Below the pieces are notes generated by a model. The model was not told the DNA's origin, searched no databases, and worked only from the letters and a program-made list of their open reading frames with translations. 47,010 nt of DNA from Achromobacter veterisilvae (lineage in GTDB: Bacteria; Pseudomonadota; Gammaproteobacteria; Burkholderiales; Burkholderiaceae_B): NCBI RefSeq assembly GCF_900496975.1, contig NZ_UFQC01000045.1, positions 1 to 47,010 of the forward strand, in the 5' to 3' direction. Within the stretch, counting starts at the first letter, position 1; every line of letters starts with the position of its first letter. Positions 1 through 7,968 of the stretch are shown here, piece by piece. A program made the position numbers and the translations under genes.

Positions 1-372
1 TTTTGCCTAATTTGCATCCTATCTTGCAACCCGCGGCGCCGCTGAACCTCCAGCCTTGCCATCGCCCTGAAACCAGGAGTCGGTCACTTCGGATGGCTAA
101 TGATTCGTAAGGGTAAACCCTTGATTCGCTTCACCAGCCAAGCCCAAGACTATAGCATATTGTTTCGAACGGCGCAACGGACTTCTGTCTGATTCGCGCT
201 ATCCATGCAATGATGCCTGCCTGGCCCCGCGCTTCGAAAAACTGCCCGAACTGCGAAGGAGCGAGACTATAGCACAAGTTTTCGCGCCATCGCCGCCGCC
301 CGGCTTGCCTGGGGAAAGGGTACGTTTACTATTCGGCTTGTACGCCGCACCTAATATGGAGACGAGCACGCT
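1..372. other. gene-free leader upstream of RNase G gene
   Basis: No credible coding sequence is seen on either strand of this stretch, which is less GC-rich than its surroundings. The ten-base word GACTATAGCA occurs twice, at 148-157 and 265-274. On the minus strand each copy reads TGCTATAGT, the form of an extended -10 element. The left copy also has a TTGCGC -35-like hexamer 17 bases upstream, so leftward transcription out of the window is plausible. For the rightward gene, a GGAG ribosome-binding site at 358-361 sits 11 bases before the ATG at 373. Confidence 0.5.
149..177 (-). promoter_or_regulatory. candidate leftward extended -10 promoter
   Basis: On the minus strand the hexamer TTGCGC (177-172) is followed after 17 bases by TATAGT (154-149), which is preceded by TGC as in an extended -10 promoter. 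It would drive a gene lying left of the window. A second TGCTATAGT at 266-274 lacks a recognisable -35. This is a pattern match only. Confidence 0.35.
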
Positions 373-1854
373 ATGCCCCCAGCCATCGCCCTGAGCGAAG
401 ATATCCTGATCAACGTTACCCCCTTCGAAACCCGAGTCGCGCTGGTGGAACAGGGGTCGGTACAGGAGCTGCACGTGGAGCGCAGCATCCAGCGGGGCCA
501 CGTCGGCAATATCTATCTGGGACGGGTGGTCCGCGTGCTGCCCGGAATGCAGAGCGCGTTCATCGACATCGGGCTGGAGCGGGCGGCCTTCATCCACATC
601 GCGGACCTGCGCGAGAACCGGGGCGAAAGAAGCCAGGGCCTGACGCCCACGCCGATCGAGAAGCTGCTGTTCGAGGGACAGACCCTCATGGTCCAGGTGG
701 TCAAGGATCCCCTGGGCACCAAGGGCGCCCGCCTGTCGACCCAGATCAGCATGGCCGGACGGATGCTGGTCTATCTGCCCCATGACCCGCATATCGGCAT
801 TTCGCAGAAGATCGACACCGAGTCGGAGCGCATCCAGTTGCGCGAGCGGCTGCAGGCCTTGATGCCCGCCGAAGAAAAAGGCGGCTTCATCGTCCGCACC
901 CAGGCGGAAGGCGCCAACGACGAAGAACTGACGGCGGACGTAGAGTACCTGCGCAAGCTCTGGACCAGCGTGCAGGCGGCCGCCCGCACCCAGCCCGCCC
1001 CCGCCCTGCTCCACCAGGACCTGACGCTGGCGCAGCGCGTGCTGCGCGACATGGTGGGCCCCGGCACCGGCGCCATCCTGGTCGACTCCCGGACGACGAG
1101 CGCCGCCATGCTCGAGTGGGCGCGCATCTATACGCCCTCGGTCGTGGACCGCATCCAGCACTACAGCGGCGAGCGGCCGCTGTTCGACACGGCCAACGTG
1201 GACGACGAGATTTCGCGCGCCCTGTCCCGCCGGGTGGACCTGAAGTCGGGCGGCTACCTCATCATCGACCAGACCGAGGCGCTGACCACGGTCGACGTCA
1301 ACACCGGCGGTTTCGTGGGCGGGCGCAACTTCGACGACACCATCTTCAAGACCAACCTGGAAGCGGCGCAGGCGATCGCCCGCCAGTTGCGCCTGCGCAA
1401 CCTGGGCGGCATCGTCATCCTGGACTTCATCGACATGGAGGACCAGGAACACCGCGAAACCGTGCTGGCCGAACTGAAGAAGGCGCTATCGCGCGACCGC
1501 ACCCGCATGACGGTCAATGGCTTTACGCAACTGGGACTGGTGGAAATGACCCGCAAGCGCACGCGCGATTCCCTGGCGCACCAGCTTTGCGAACCCTGCC
1601 CGATGTGCGAGGCGCGCGGCAACGTGCGCACGCCGCGCACCGTCTGCTACGAGATCCTGCGCGAGATCCTGCGCGAAGCCCGGCAATTCAACCCCAAGGA
1701 ATTCCGCATCCTGGCCTCGCAGGAAGTGGTCGACCTGTTCCTGGAAGAAGAAAGCCAGCACCTGGCGATGCTGGGCGATTTCGTGGGCAAGCGCGTGTCC
1801 CTGGAAGTGGAAAGCCGCTATTCGCAGGAGCAGTACGACATCATCCTGGTCTAG
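373..1854 (+). CDS. rng: ribonuclease G
   Basis: Single-strand-specific endoribonuclease of the RNase E/G family, which matures the 5' end of 16S rRNA and takes part in mRNA decay in the cytoplasm. The protein has 493 residues, the usual RNase G length, and lacks the long C-terminal scaffold of RNase E. An S1-like RNA-binding segment occupies about residues 38-130 (GHVGNIYLGRVVRVLPGMQS). The catalytic domain carries the metal-binding aspartates in VDVNTGG (Asp308) and ILDFIDMED (about Asp351). The zinc-link motif CPMC follows at about 409-412. The ATG at 373 has GGAG at 358-361. In related genomes the gene often follows maf, but no gene is visible in the 372 bases upstream here. Confidence 0.96.
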   Translation: MPPAIALSEDILINVTPFETRVALVEQGSVQELHVERSIQRGHVGNIYLGRVVRVLPGMQSAFIDIGLERAAFIHIADLRENRGERSQGLTPTPIEKLLFEGQTLMVQVVKDPLGTKGARLSTQISMAGRMLVYLPHDPHIGISQKIDTESERIQLRERLQALMPAEEKGGFIVRTQAEGANDEELTADVEYLRKLWTSVQAAARTQPAPALLHQDLTLAQRVLRDMVGPGTGAILVDSRTTSAAMLEWARIYTPSVVDRIQHYSGERPLFDTANVDDEISRALSRRVDLKSGGYLIIDQTEALTTVDVNTGGFVGGRNFDDTIFKTNLEAAQAIARQLRLRNLGGIVILDFIDMEDQEHRETVLAELKKALSRDRTRMTVNGFTQLGLVEMTRKRTRDSLAHQLCEPCPMCEARGNVRTPRTVCYEILREILREARQFNPKEFRILASQEVVDLFLEEESQHLAMLGDFVGKRVSLEVESRYSQEQYDIILV

Positions 1855-2010
1855 GCTTCTTCAGTGCGGACGGACGCCGGCCATAGCAGGTAGCCGGCGG
1901 AATTTCACCTCATTGTGTATGAATTGTGTGTCTTAACGATTCGTTTGCAATGAAGTTTGAAACCGATGGCGACGGGAAGAACGAGCCGATAAGCTGCGGG
2001 CGCTTTGCGG

Positions 2011-2040
2011 GCCATGCCCCGCATGGCGCCCTTTCTTTTG
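2011..2040 (+). terminator. hairpin with T-rich tail between rng and the lipoprotein gene
   Basis: GCCATGC (2011-2017) and GCATGGC (2021-2027) form a perfect 7-bp stem with a CCC loop, followed by the pyrimidine-rich GCCCTTTCTTTT. It could end rng transcription. It lies only about 30 bases before the next start codon, so it could instead attenuate the lipoprotein mRNA. The short stem makes the call tentative. Confidence 0.4.
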
Positions 2041-2058
2041 CTTTCGGAGGTCAATGCA

Positions 2059-2760
2059 ATGAAGTCCCTATTCCGTCCGTTCCTGGTGCTGGCCGCGGCG
2101 CTGCCGTTCATGTTGGCCGCGTGCGGCGACAAGGAGCCCGAACAGCGTGCCGCGTTCACGCAGTTCCTGCAGACCCGCATCGTGGACAAGCCCGGCGTGC
2201 GCGTGCCGAAGCTGACGGACGAAGAAAAGCAGTCCTTCGGCGACTACACGGCGCACTATGCGGTGATCACCGACTTCAACGCCGGCATGGACGCTTCCGT
2301 AAAGCCGCTGTCCGGCATCATGCAGAAGGGCGCGGTGCGCTCGCTGAACGACGTCGTGGCGCGCCGCGACGATTTCAAGGCGGTGCAGGCATCGCTGAAC
2401 GAGATGGGCGCGGCGCTGCAGGCGCAGCAAGCCAAGGCCGACGCCGCCCGCGCGCAGCTCAAGCAGCCTGAAGACCTGAAGGCCGTGTACGACAAGGCCT
2501 ATGAAAAAACCGTCAGCCTGCCGGCCGACACGTTCCGCGACACGCTGCCGCAACTGAACGCGACGTTCGACGCCAGCCTGAAGATCGCCGACTACGTGGC
2601 CGCGCACGCCGCCCAGATCGATCTGTCCGGTCCGATCGTCAAGGTGCAGGACCCGGCCGTGCAAGCCGAACTGAACGGACTGCTGCAGGACCTGAACGCG
2701 CAAGCGAAAAACGTGCAGCAGGCGCAAACCCGCATGCAGGCGGTCATGGTCGGCCGCTAG
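2059..2760 (+). CDS. DUF3053-type lipoprotein
   Basis: Predicted lipoprotein of 233 residues. The N-terminus is a lipoprotein signal peptide: basic start (MKSLFR), hydrophobic core, and lipobox LAAC with Cys22 as the lipid attachment site. The mature part is charged and mostly helical, with long heptad-like stretches rich in Ala, Gln and Lys at about 95-160 and 200-230. It resembles the DUF3053 family (E. coli YiaF type), whose function I do not know. An upstream in-frame ATG at 2005 would add 18 residues before the signal peptide. The ATG at 2059 is preferred because GGAGG at 2046-2050 sits 8 bases before it and the signal peptide then starts correctly. It is separated from rng by about 200 bases holding a possible terminator. 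Confidence 0.82.
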   Translation: MKSLFRPFLVLAAALPFMLAACGDKEPEQRAAFTQFLQTRIVDKPGVRVPKLTDEEKQSFGDYTAHYAVITDFNAGMDASVKPLSGIMQKGAVRSLNDVVARRDDFKAVQASLNEMGAALQAQQAKADAARAQLKQPEDLKAVYDKAYEKTVSLPADTFRDTLPQLNATFDASLKIADYVAAHAAQIDLSGPIVKVQDPAVQAELNGLLQDLNAQAKNVQQAQTRMQAVMVGR

Positions 2761-2806
2761 GCGGCCGAGGCCCGGCCGGCGGACGCGCCCGCGTCCGGGC
2801 CGCAGT

Positions 2807-3037
2807 TCAGGACGCCGCGGCCGCGGCGATGCGGAAAGGAAAGGCCTTGGCGCCCCGGGCGCGGTCGGTCTCGCGGTGCGCGCGGATCGACCATGCCGGC
2901 CCCGCCCCGCCGGTCTGCGAGAGCAACTGGCGCATGGAGCCCGCCGAAAACCCGCAGCGCAGGACCAAGGCCTGCCGCCGGGCCAGTTCTACACCAACAG
3001 CATGAGGCGTCGTGGAAATCCGATCCGATTGCAGCAT
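2807..3037 (-). CDS. small hypothetical protein, 76 aa
   Basis: I do not recognise this protein. It is a 76-residue ORF starting MLQSDRISTTPHAVG, rich in Arg and Ala, with no membrane segment or Cys motif. Support for it being real is the GC-rich third codon positions in its second half and an AGGGGG ribosome-binding site 5-6 bases before the ATG at 3037. An in-frame ATG at 3064 has no such site. The AT-richer sequence at about 3085-3160 could hold its promoter. It lies downstream of the antiporter gene on the same strand and converges with the lipoprotein gene. It may be a chance ORF. Confidence 0.38.
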   Translation of the reverse strand: MLQSDRISTTPHAVGVELARRQALVLRCGFSAGSMRQLLSQTGGAGPAWSIRAHRETDRARGAKAFPFRIAAAAAS

Positions 3038-3158
3038 GGCAGCCCCCTGGCAAAAGCTCTTCATGGACGAAGAGTCTGTGCGAACTAATCTACCTCAGTC
3101 ACTGGCGCTTGCGCGTGAAATGATGCGTAACGTAATGCGAACAAATGGAAATATTGGT

Positions 3159-4964
3159 TCATGCCGACGGGCTGGGCGCCGTTTCGCCGGCCTCGCGGTC
3201 GGGTTTGTCGTTTTTGCCGTCCGCGGGGCCGCTCATGTTGCCGTACAGCAGCGAGCGGCCGGCGAACAATCCGCCCGCCACCTCCAGGTCGAAACGGTCG
3301 GTATCGCGCTTGCGCACGTCCTGCGCCACCTCGGCGGCCTCGTCCGCCGGCACGCCTATCACGCGCAGCGCGGCTTCGCCGAACGCCAGCGCCGATTCCA
3401 GGGTTTCGCGGACCTGATAGTCCACCCCCTCTTTGGCCAGCGCCAGCGAATGGATGCGGTCATAGGCGCGCACCGCCACCCGGACTAGCGGAAATTCGGC
3501 CTTCACCAGCTTGACGATGTGGTTGACCGCCTGCGGATTGTCGATGCAGATCAGGATGACGCAGGCATTCTCCGCGCCGGCGGTGCGCAGCATGTCGACG
3601 CGGGTGCCGTCGCCGTAATAGACCTTGACGCCCCATTTGGCCGCCGCCCGGATCGCGTCGGTGTCGACGTCCAGGATGGAGACTTTCAGGTCCCGGGCCA
3701 GCATCGCCTGGGTCACGATCTGGCCGAAGCGGCCGAATCCCACGATCAACACACAGCCGTCCAGGTCCCTGGCCACGTCCACGCCTTCCATGGAAGGCGC
3801 CGGCCTGGGCAGCAGCCAGCGCAGCGCCAGCACGCACAGGGGCGTGAACGCCATCGAAATGATCACGACCGCGGTCAGCACGGCGCCGGTATGCGCGTCG
3901 AAAATGCCGGCCGCGGCCGCCGCCCCGTACAGCACGAAGGCGAACTCGCCGCCCTGCGCCAGCAGCGCGGCCCGGGTGGTCGCCTCGGCGTGCGTGGCGC
4001 GCAAGGCCCGCGCCACCGCATAGACGCCCACCGACTTCACCAGCATGAAGACGACGACGGCCGCCAGGATCAGCGGCCATTCGCGGGCCACCGCCGACAG
4101 GTCCAGGGACATGCCCACGCCCAGGAAGAACAGGCCGAGGAGAATGCCGCGGAAGGGTTCGACTTCGGCCTCGAGCTGATGGCGGAAAGTGGATTCGGAC
4201 AGCAGGACGCCCGCCAGGAACGCGCCCATGGCCATGGACAGGCCGCCCAGTTCCATCAGCAGCGCCGCGCCCAGCACCACCAGCAGCGCGGCCGCCGTCA
4301 TGACCTCGCGGGCATGCGCGGCGGCCAGCAGGCGGAACAGAGGATTGAGCAACCAGCGGCCCGCGGCCAGCAGGGCCAGGATGCACCCCAGCGCGATGGC
4401 CGCCTGCAGCCACGGATCCCCGTGCTCGGCGCCGCCCGCCGGCGCCAGCAGGCTGGCCAGGGCAAGCAGCGGCACGATGGCCAGGTCTTCCAGCAGGAGG
4501 ATGGACACGATGCGCTGCCCTTGCGCGCTGGCGGTCTCGCCCCGTTCGGCCAATATCTGCATGACGATCGCGGTGGACGACAGCACGAACCCCATCGCCG
4601 CCATGAAGGCGGCCAGGCCGGACAGCCCGGCCAACAGGCCGACTCCGGTGAGAAGCGCGCCGCAGGCGGCCACCTGGGCCACGCCCAGGCCGAAGATCTC
4701 GCCGCGCAGTTTCCACAGCCGGGACGGCTGCATTTCCAGGCCGATGATGAAAAGAAACATCACCACGCCCAGTTCGGCGACGTGCAGGATGGACTTCGGA
4801 TCGGAAAAAAACCCCATGCCGAACGGCCCGATGGCCAGCCCGGCGGCCAGGTAGCCCAGGACGGACCCCAGGCCGAGGCGCTTGAAGAGCGGGACCGCGA
4901 CGACGGCGGCTCCCAGCAGGACGACGACGTTGACTAGCTGGGTGCCATCGGAAGGCAGGGACAT
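3159..4964 (-). CDS. CPA2 family cation:proton antiporter with RCK domain (KefB/KefC type)
   Basis: Inner-membrane monovalent cation:proton antiporter, 601 residues. The first ~385 residues are a chain of about 12-13 hydrophobic helices typical of the CPA2 Na+/H+ exchanger domain (LGYLAAGLAIGPFGMGF, LSSTAIVMQIL, LAQGGEFAFVLYGA). A cytoplasmic TrkA-N/RCK Rossmann domain starts at about 405 with the nucleotide-binding signature GFGRFGQ and runs to about 530. The C-terminus is a short charged tail rich in Lys, Asp and Pro. The family includes the glutathione-gated K+ efflux proteins KefB and KefC, but no ancillary KefF/KefG gene is adjacent, so the substrate is left open. The ATG at 4964 is chosen because GGAG lies 7 bases upstream and the first helix follows directly. 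It sits behind the msbA terminator. Confidence 0.88.
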   Translation of the reverse strand: MSLPSDGTQLVNVVVLLGAAVVAVPLFKRLGLGSVLGYLAAGLAIGPFGMGFFSDPKSILHVAELGVVMFLFIIGLEMQPSRLWKLRGEIFGLGVAQVAACGALLTGVGLLAGLSGLAAFMAAMGFVLSSTAIVMQILAERGETASAQGQRIVSILLLEDLAIVPLLALASLLAPAGGAEHGDPWLQAAIALGCILALLAAGRWLLNPLFRLLAAAHAREVMTAAALLVVLGAALLMELGGLSMAMGAFLAGVLLSESTFRHQLEAEVEPFRGILLGLFFLGVGMSLDLSAVAREWPLILAAVVVFMLVKSVGVYAVARALRATHAEATTRAALLAQGGEFAFVLYGAAAAAGIFDAHTGAVLTAVVIISMAFTPLCVLALRWLLPRPAPSMEGVDVARDLDGCVLIVGFGRFGQIVTQAMLARDLKVSILDVDTDAIRAAAKWGVKVYYGDGTRVDMLRTAGAENACVILICIDNPQAVNHIVKLVKAEFPLVRVAVRAYDRIHSLALAKEGVDYQVRETLESALAFGEAALRVIGVPADEAAEVAQDVRKRDTDRFDLEVAGGLFAGRSLLYGNMSGPADGKNDKPDREAGETAPSPSA

Positions 4965-5060
4965 GGGGCGCTCCAGGGTGCAGGGCCCGCCCCGATGCCT
5001 GCGGACCGGCCGGGATCCATTTTCCGGCAATCCGCCGGATTGGCAATCCGGAAATGCGAC

Positions 5061-5094
5061 AGAAGGAAAACGCGTCCGGCCGCCGCCGGACGCG
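5061..5094 (-). terminator. intrinsic terminator of msbA
   Basis: On the minus strand CGCGTCCGGC (5094-5085), loop GGCG (5084-5081) and GCCGGACGCG (5080-5071) form a perfect 10-bp stem, followed directly by TTTTCCTTCT. It begins 12 bases after the msbA stop codon, so it should end that transcript and separate it from the antiporter gene. Confidence 0.8.
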
Positions 5095-5106
5095 GGGGAA
5101 GCCCGG

Positions 5107-6891
5107 TCAGTCCTCGCGGAACTGCATCTTGTAGAGCGAGGCGTACAGGCCGTTGGCGGCCAGCAGCTCGGCGTGGGCGCCCTGTTCGACGATCCTGCCG
5201 GCATCCAGCACGATGATGCGGTCGGCGTTCTGCACCGTGGACAGGCGGTGGGCGATGACCAGCGTGGTGCGGCCCTTCATCAGGCGTTCCAGCGAGGCCT
5301 GGACCTGGCGCTCGGATTCGTTGTCCAGCGCGGAGGTGGCTTCGTCCAGGATCAGGATGGGCGCGTTCTTGATGAGCGCGCGGGCGATCGCCAGGCGCTG
5401 GCGCTGGCCGCCCGACAGGCGCGCGGCGTTCTCGCCCACCGGCGTGTTCATGCCCTGCGGCAAGCCGTCGACGAACTCCAGCAGGTTGGCGGCGGCCAGG
5501 GCGTCGCGCACCTTCTGTTCGCTGGACTTGCCCAGGGCGCCATAGCCGACGTTGGCGGCGATGGTGTCGTCGAACAGCACCACGTCCTGGCTGACCAGCG
5601 ACAGGTGCGAACGCAGGCTGCGCAGCGTCAGGTCCTCGACGGGCACGTTGTCCACGAGGATCTGCCCGCTGTCGGCCAGCACGAAGCGCGGCAGCATGTT
5701 GACCAGGGTGGTCTTGCCGCTGCCGGACCGCCCCACCAGGGCCACGGTCTGGCCGGGCTCGACGACGAACGACACGTCGTTGACGGTGTCGCGGTCGGCG
5801 TCCGGGAAGCGATGCGACACATTGCGGAACTCGACCTTGCCGCGCACGGGTTCGGGCAGTTCCCTGGTGCCGGTATCGCACTCGGGAACCTGGTCGATCA
5901 GGGTGAACACGCTTTCCGCCGACACCAGCATCTTCTGCATGCGCGCGGCGACGTTGGTCAGGCGCTTGATGGGGTCGAAGATCTGGGCCAGCGCGGCCAT
6001 GAACGAGGCGAAGCTGCCCACGGTGAGCGCGCCGCTGTTGGCCTGGCTGAGCGCCACCGCGATGACCGCGCCGACCGAGACCGAGATGCACACCTGGGTC
6101 AGCGGCGTCAGGGCGGCGTCCGCCGTCGCGGTGCGCATGGCGAACCGGCGCAGGCGCCGGCTGACGAAATCGAAGCGGCCGCGCTCGACCTCATAGCCGT
6201 CGAACAGCTTGATCACGCGCTGGCCGTCGATGCCCTCGCCGACCACGCGGGTCAGCTCGGCGTTCATGTTGACGGTTTCGCGGTTGATGCGGCGCAGGCG
6301 CTTGATGAAGAAGCGGGAGATCAGCACCGAGACCGGCAGCATGATCAGGATGATCAGCGTCAGCACCCAGGACATGTACAGCAGCACGCAGATCAGGGCG
6401 ATGACGACCAGGGTTTCGCGCACCAGCACCGTAATGACGTCGGTGGCGTAGCCGGTGACGTTGCCCGCGTCGATGGTGAAGCGGTTGAGCAGGCGGCCGG
6501 TGTCGCCCTGCTTGAAATCGGCGTCCGGCAGGCCCAGCAGGCGCTCGAACATGTCGCGGCGCATGCCCAGCAGCACATTGTTGGCGACCCAGGCCAGCAG
6601 GTAATCGCTGAAGAAGTTGCAGATTCCGCGCAGCAGGATCAGGCCCACCACCGCCAGCGGCAGCGCCCACACATAGTAGGGTTTGGCACCCGAGAAGCCG
6701 CCGTCCAGCAAAGGCTTCATAATGACGGCCAGGACGGGTTGCGTGGCCGCCGCCCCCGCCATCAGCAGGATGGCCAGCAGCAAACCCTTCCAGTAAGAGC
6801 CCACGCGGCTGTAGATCCGCCTCCAGAGTTCGGCTTTGACGGGTTGGGAACCCGCGGGCGCATGGCGTGCGGCAGAATTCAAAGGGATCAC
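5107..6891 (-). CDS. msbA: lipid A export ATP-binding/permease MsbA
   Basis: ABC half-transporter that flips lipid A-core across the inner membrane and works as a homodimer. At 594 residues it matches the family (E. coli 582). An N-terminal six-helix transmembrane domain spans roughly 25-320. The nucleotide-binding domain then shows Walker A (GRSGSGKTT, about 383), signature LSGGQRQRLAIARAL (about 490), Walker B ILILDEATSALD (about 513) and the switch histidine in IAHRLSTV. The start is GTG at 6891; an in-frame TTG lies three codons later, and no in-frame ATG is near. It is divergent from a heptosyltransferase-like gene 93 bases away, which fits a shared LPS role. An intrinsic terminator follows the gene. 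Confidence 0.95.
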   Translation of the reverse strand: MIPLNSAARHAPAGSQPVKAELWRRIYSRVGSYWKGLLLAILLMAGAAATQPVLAVIMKPLLDGGFSGAKPYYVWALPLAVVGLILLRGICNFFSDYLLAWVANNVLLGMRRDMFERLLGLPDADFKQGDTGRLLNRFTIDAGNVTGYATDVITVLVRETLVVIALICVLLYMSWVLTLIILIMLPVSVLISRFFIKRLRRINRETVNMNAELTRVVGEGIDGQRVIKLFDGYEVERGRFDFVSRRLRRFAMRTATADAALTPLTQVCISVSVGAVIAVALSQANSGALTVGSFASFMAALAQIFDPIKRLTNVAARMQKMLVSAESVFTLIDQVPECDTGTRELPEPVRGKVEFRNVSHRFPDADRDTVNDVSFVVEPGQTVALVGRSGSGKTTLVNMLPRFVLADSGQILVDNVPVEDLTLRSLRSHLSLVSQDVVLFDDTIAANVGYGALGKSSEQKVRDALAAANLLEFVDGLPQGMNTPVGENAARLSGGQRQRLAIARALIKNAPILILDEATSALDNESERQVQASLERLMKGRTTLVIAHRLSTVQNADRIIVLDAGRIVEQGAHAELLAANGLYASLYKMQFRED

Positions 6892-6906
6892 TCGCTTTTA
6901 TACAAT
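6878..6906 (+). promoter_or_regulatory. candidate promoter of the GT9 gene
   Basis: TTCAAA (6878-6883) and TACAAT (6901-6906), 17 bases apart, form a sigma-70-like promoter pointing right. The -35 lies inside the first codons of the divergent msbA gene, so the two genes share this region. Confidence 0.45.
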
Positions 6907-6922
6907 TGTGGCGAGAATTGTA
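6901..6922. promoter_or_regulatory. dyad TACAATT-N8-AATTGTA in the msbA/GT9 divergent region
   Basis: TACAATT (6901-6907) and its exact reverse complement AATTGTA (6916-6922) are separated by eight bases. The dyad overlaps the rightward -10 (TACAAT, 6901-6906) and places a mirror TACAAT on the minus strand (6922-6917). It may be a repressor site or simply two divergent -10 elements. Confidence 0.4.
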
Positions 6923-6984
6923 CCGGCTGCGCGCCGACGCGCCGCCCGGACCGACCTTAGCCCTAACGCGCCCAGCGCCCATCC

Positions 6985-7956
6985 ATGTCCGATATCAGTT
7001 GTCTGTACGTCCGGTTGCCCAATTGGGTGGGCGATGTCTGCATGAGCCTGCCCAGCCTGCGTGCCCTGCACGCCAGCGGGCTGCCCCTGGTGATCTGCGC
7101 CCGCCCCTGGGCCCGCGACCTGCTCGACGGCGTGGCCAAGCAGGATTTCATTCCGATGCGGGGCAAGGTCGGCCCCGACCGGGCCGCCGTCAGCGCCCAC
7201 CGGCGCGGCCTGGGGCCCCAGGGCCGCGGGGCGCGGGGCCTGCTGCTGCCGGACTCCCTGTCCAGCGCGCTGGTATTCCGGCTGGCGGGCCTGCCCTCGG
7301 CCGGCTATCGCGACGACGGCCGCAGCTTCCTGCTGCGCTGGCCGGTCTCCAAGCCCGGCGACTCCCTGCACGCGGTCCAGTCCTGGCATTACCTGACCCG
7401 CGAGGCCCTGAGGCGCTGGGGCCTGCCCAGCGGCCCCGCCGAGCCTGGCCCGACCCTGGACCTGCCCCTGACCGCGGCCCACCGCGACGCGGCCGCCCAT
7501 GCGCTGGAAGCGGCCGGGCTGGCCGGCCGGCGCTTCGTCCTGATCGCCCCGACGGCCACGGGCCTGCACAAGGGCAGGATCAAGGTCTGGCCAGGATTCG
7601 ATACACTTACCCGCGCCCTCCAGGCCGACGGCCATACCGTGGTAATGTGCCCCCCTCCGGCCGAGACCGACGAGGCCCGGCGCAACGCGCCGACGGCGCT
7701 CCTGCTGCCGCCTCTGTCGCTGGGCGCCTTCGCGGCGCTCACGGCCAGGGCGGCGCTGGTGGTTTGTAACGATTCCGGCGTGTCGCACGTCGCCGCCGCG
7801 GCCGCCGCCAGGGAACTCACCCTGTTCGGCGTCACCCGCCCCGAACGGACCGGGCCGTGGTCGCCTCGGGCAGTGTGCATCGGCGCCGAGAACGCCTGGC
7901 CGTCGGTCGAGGAAGTCGCGCAGCAGGCCAGGATCCTGCTGGACGAGACGCAGTAA
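6985..7956 (+). CDS. glycosyltransferase family 9 (heptosyltransferase-like)
   Basis: Predicted cytoplasmic LPS-core glycosyltransferase of the GT9 (WaaC/WaaF/WaaQ) fold, 323 residues. The N-terminal Rossmann half begins VRLPNWVGDVCMSLPSLRAL, where GD followed by a helix is typical of ADP-heptose transferases. The C-terminal half has IAPTATGLHKGRIKVWPG and the family signature NDSGVSHVAAA at about 258-268. The acceptor cannot be told from sequence; WaaF-like is the best general description. It is divergent from msbA and is followed 12 bases later by the YdcF-like gene, so the two are probably co-transcribed. The ATG at 6985 is the only good start before the first strand. Confidence 0.86.
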   Translation: MSDISCLYVRLPNWVGDVCMSLPSLRALHASGLPLVICARPWARDLLDGVAKQDFIPMRGKVGPDRAAVSAHRRGLGPQGRGARGLLLPDSLSSALVFRLAGLPSAGYRDDGRSFLLRWPVSKPGDSLHAVQSWHYLTREALRRWGLPSGPAEPGPTLDLPLTAAHRDAAAHALEAAGLAGRRFVLIAPTATGLHKGRIKVWPGFDTLTRALQADGHTVVMCPPPAETDEARRNAPTALLLPPLSLGAFAALTARAALVVCNDSGVSHVAAAAAARELTLFGVTRPERTGPWSPRAVCIGAENAWPSVEEVAQQARILLDETQ

Positions 7957-7968
7957 TCAGGATTTGAA

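Noticed and set aside
1..372. tRNA or small structured RNA in the leader
   Set aside because: I looked for cloverleaf arms, a CCA end and long complementary segments and found none.
2757..3053. 98-residue minus-strand ORF in the gap before the antiporter
   Set aside because: It overlaps the better-supported 76-residue frame, overlaps the lipoprotein stop, and has Arg/Gly-rich out-of-frame composition.
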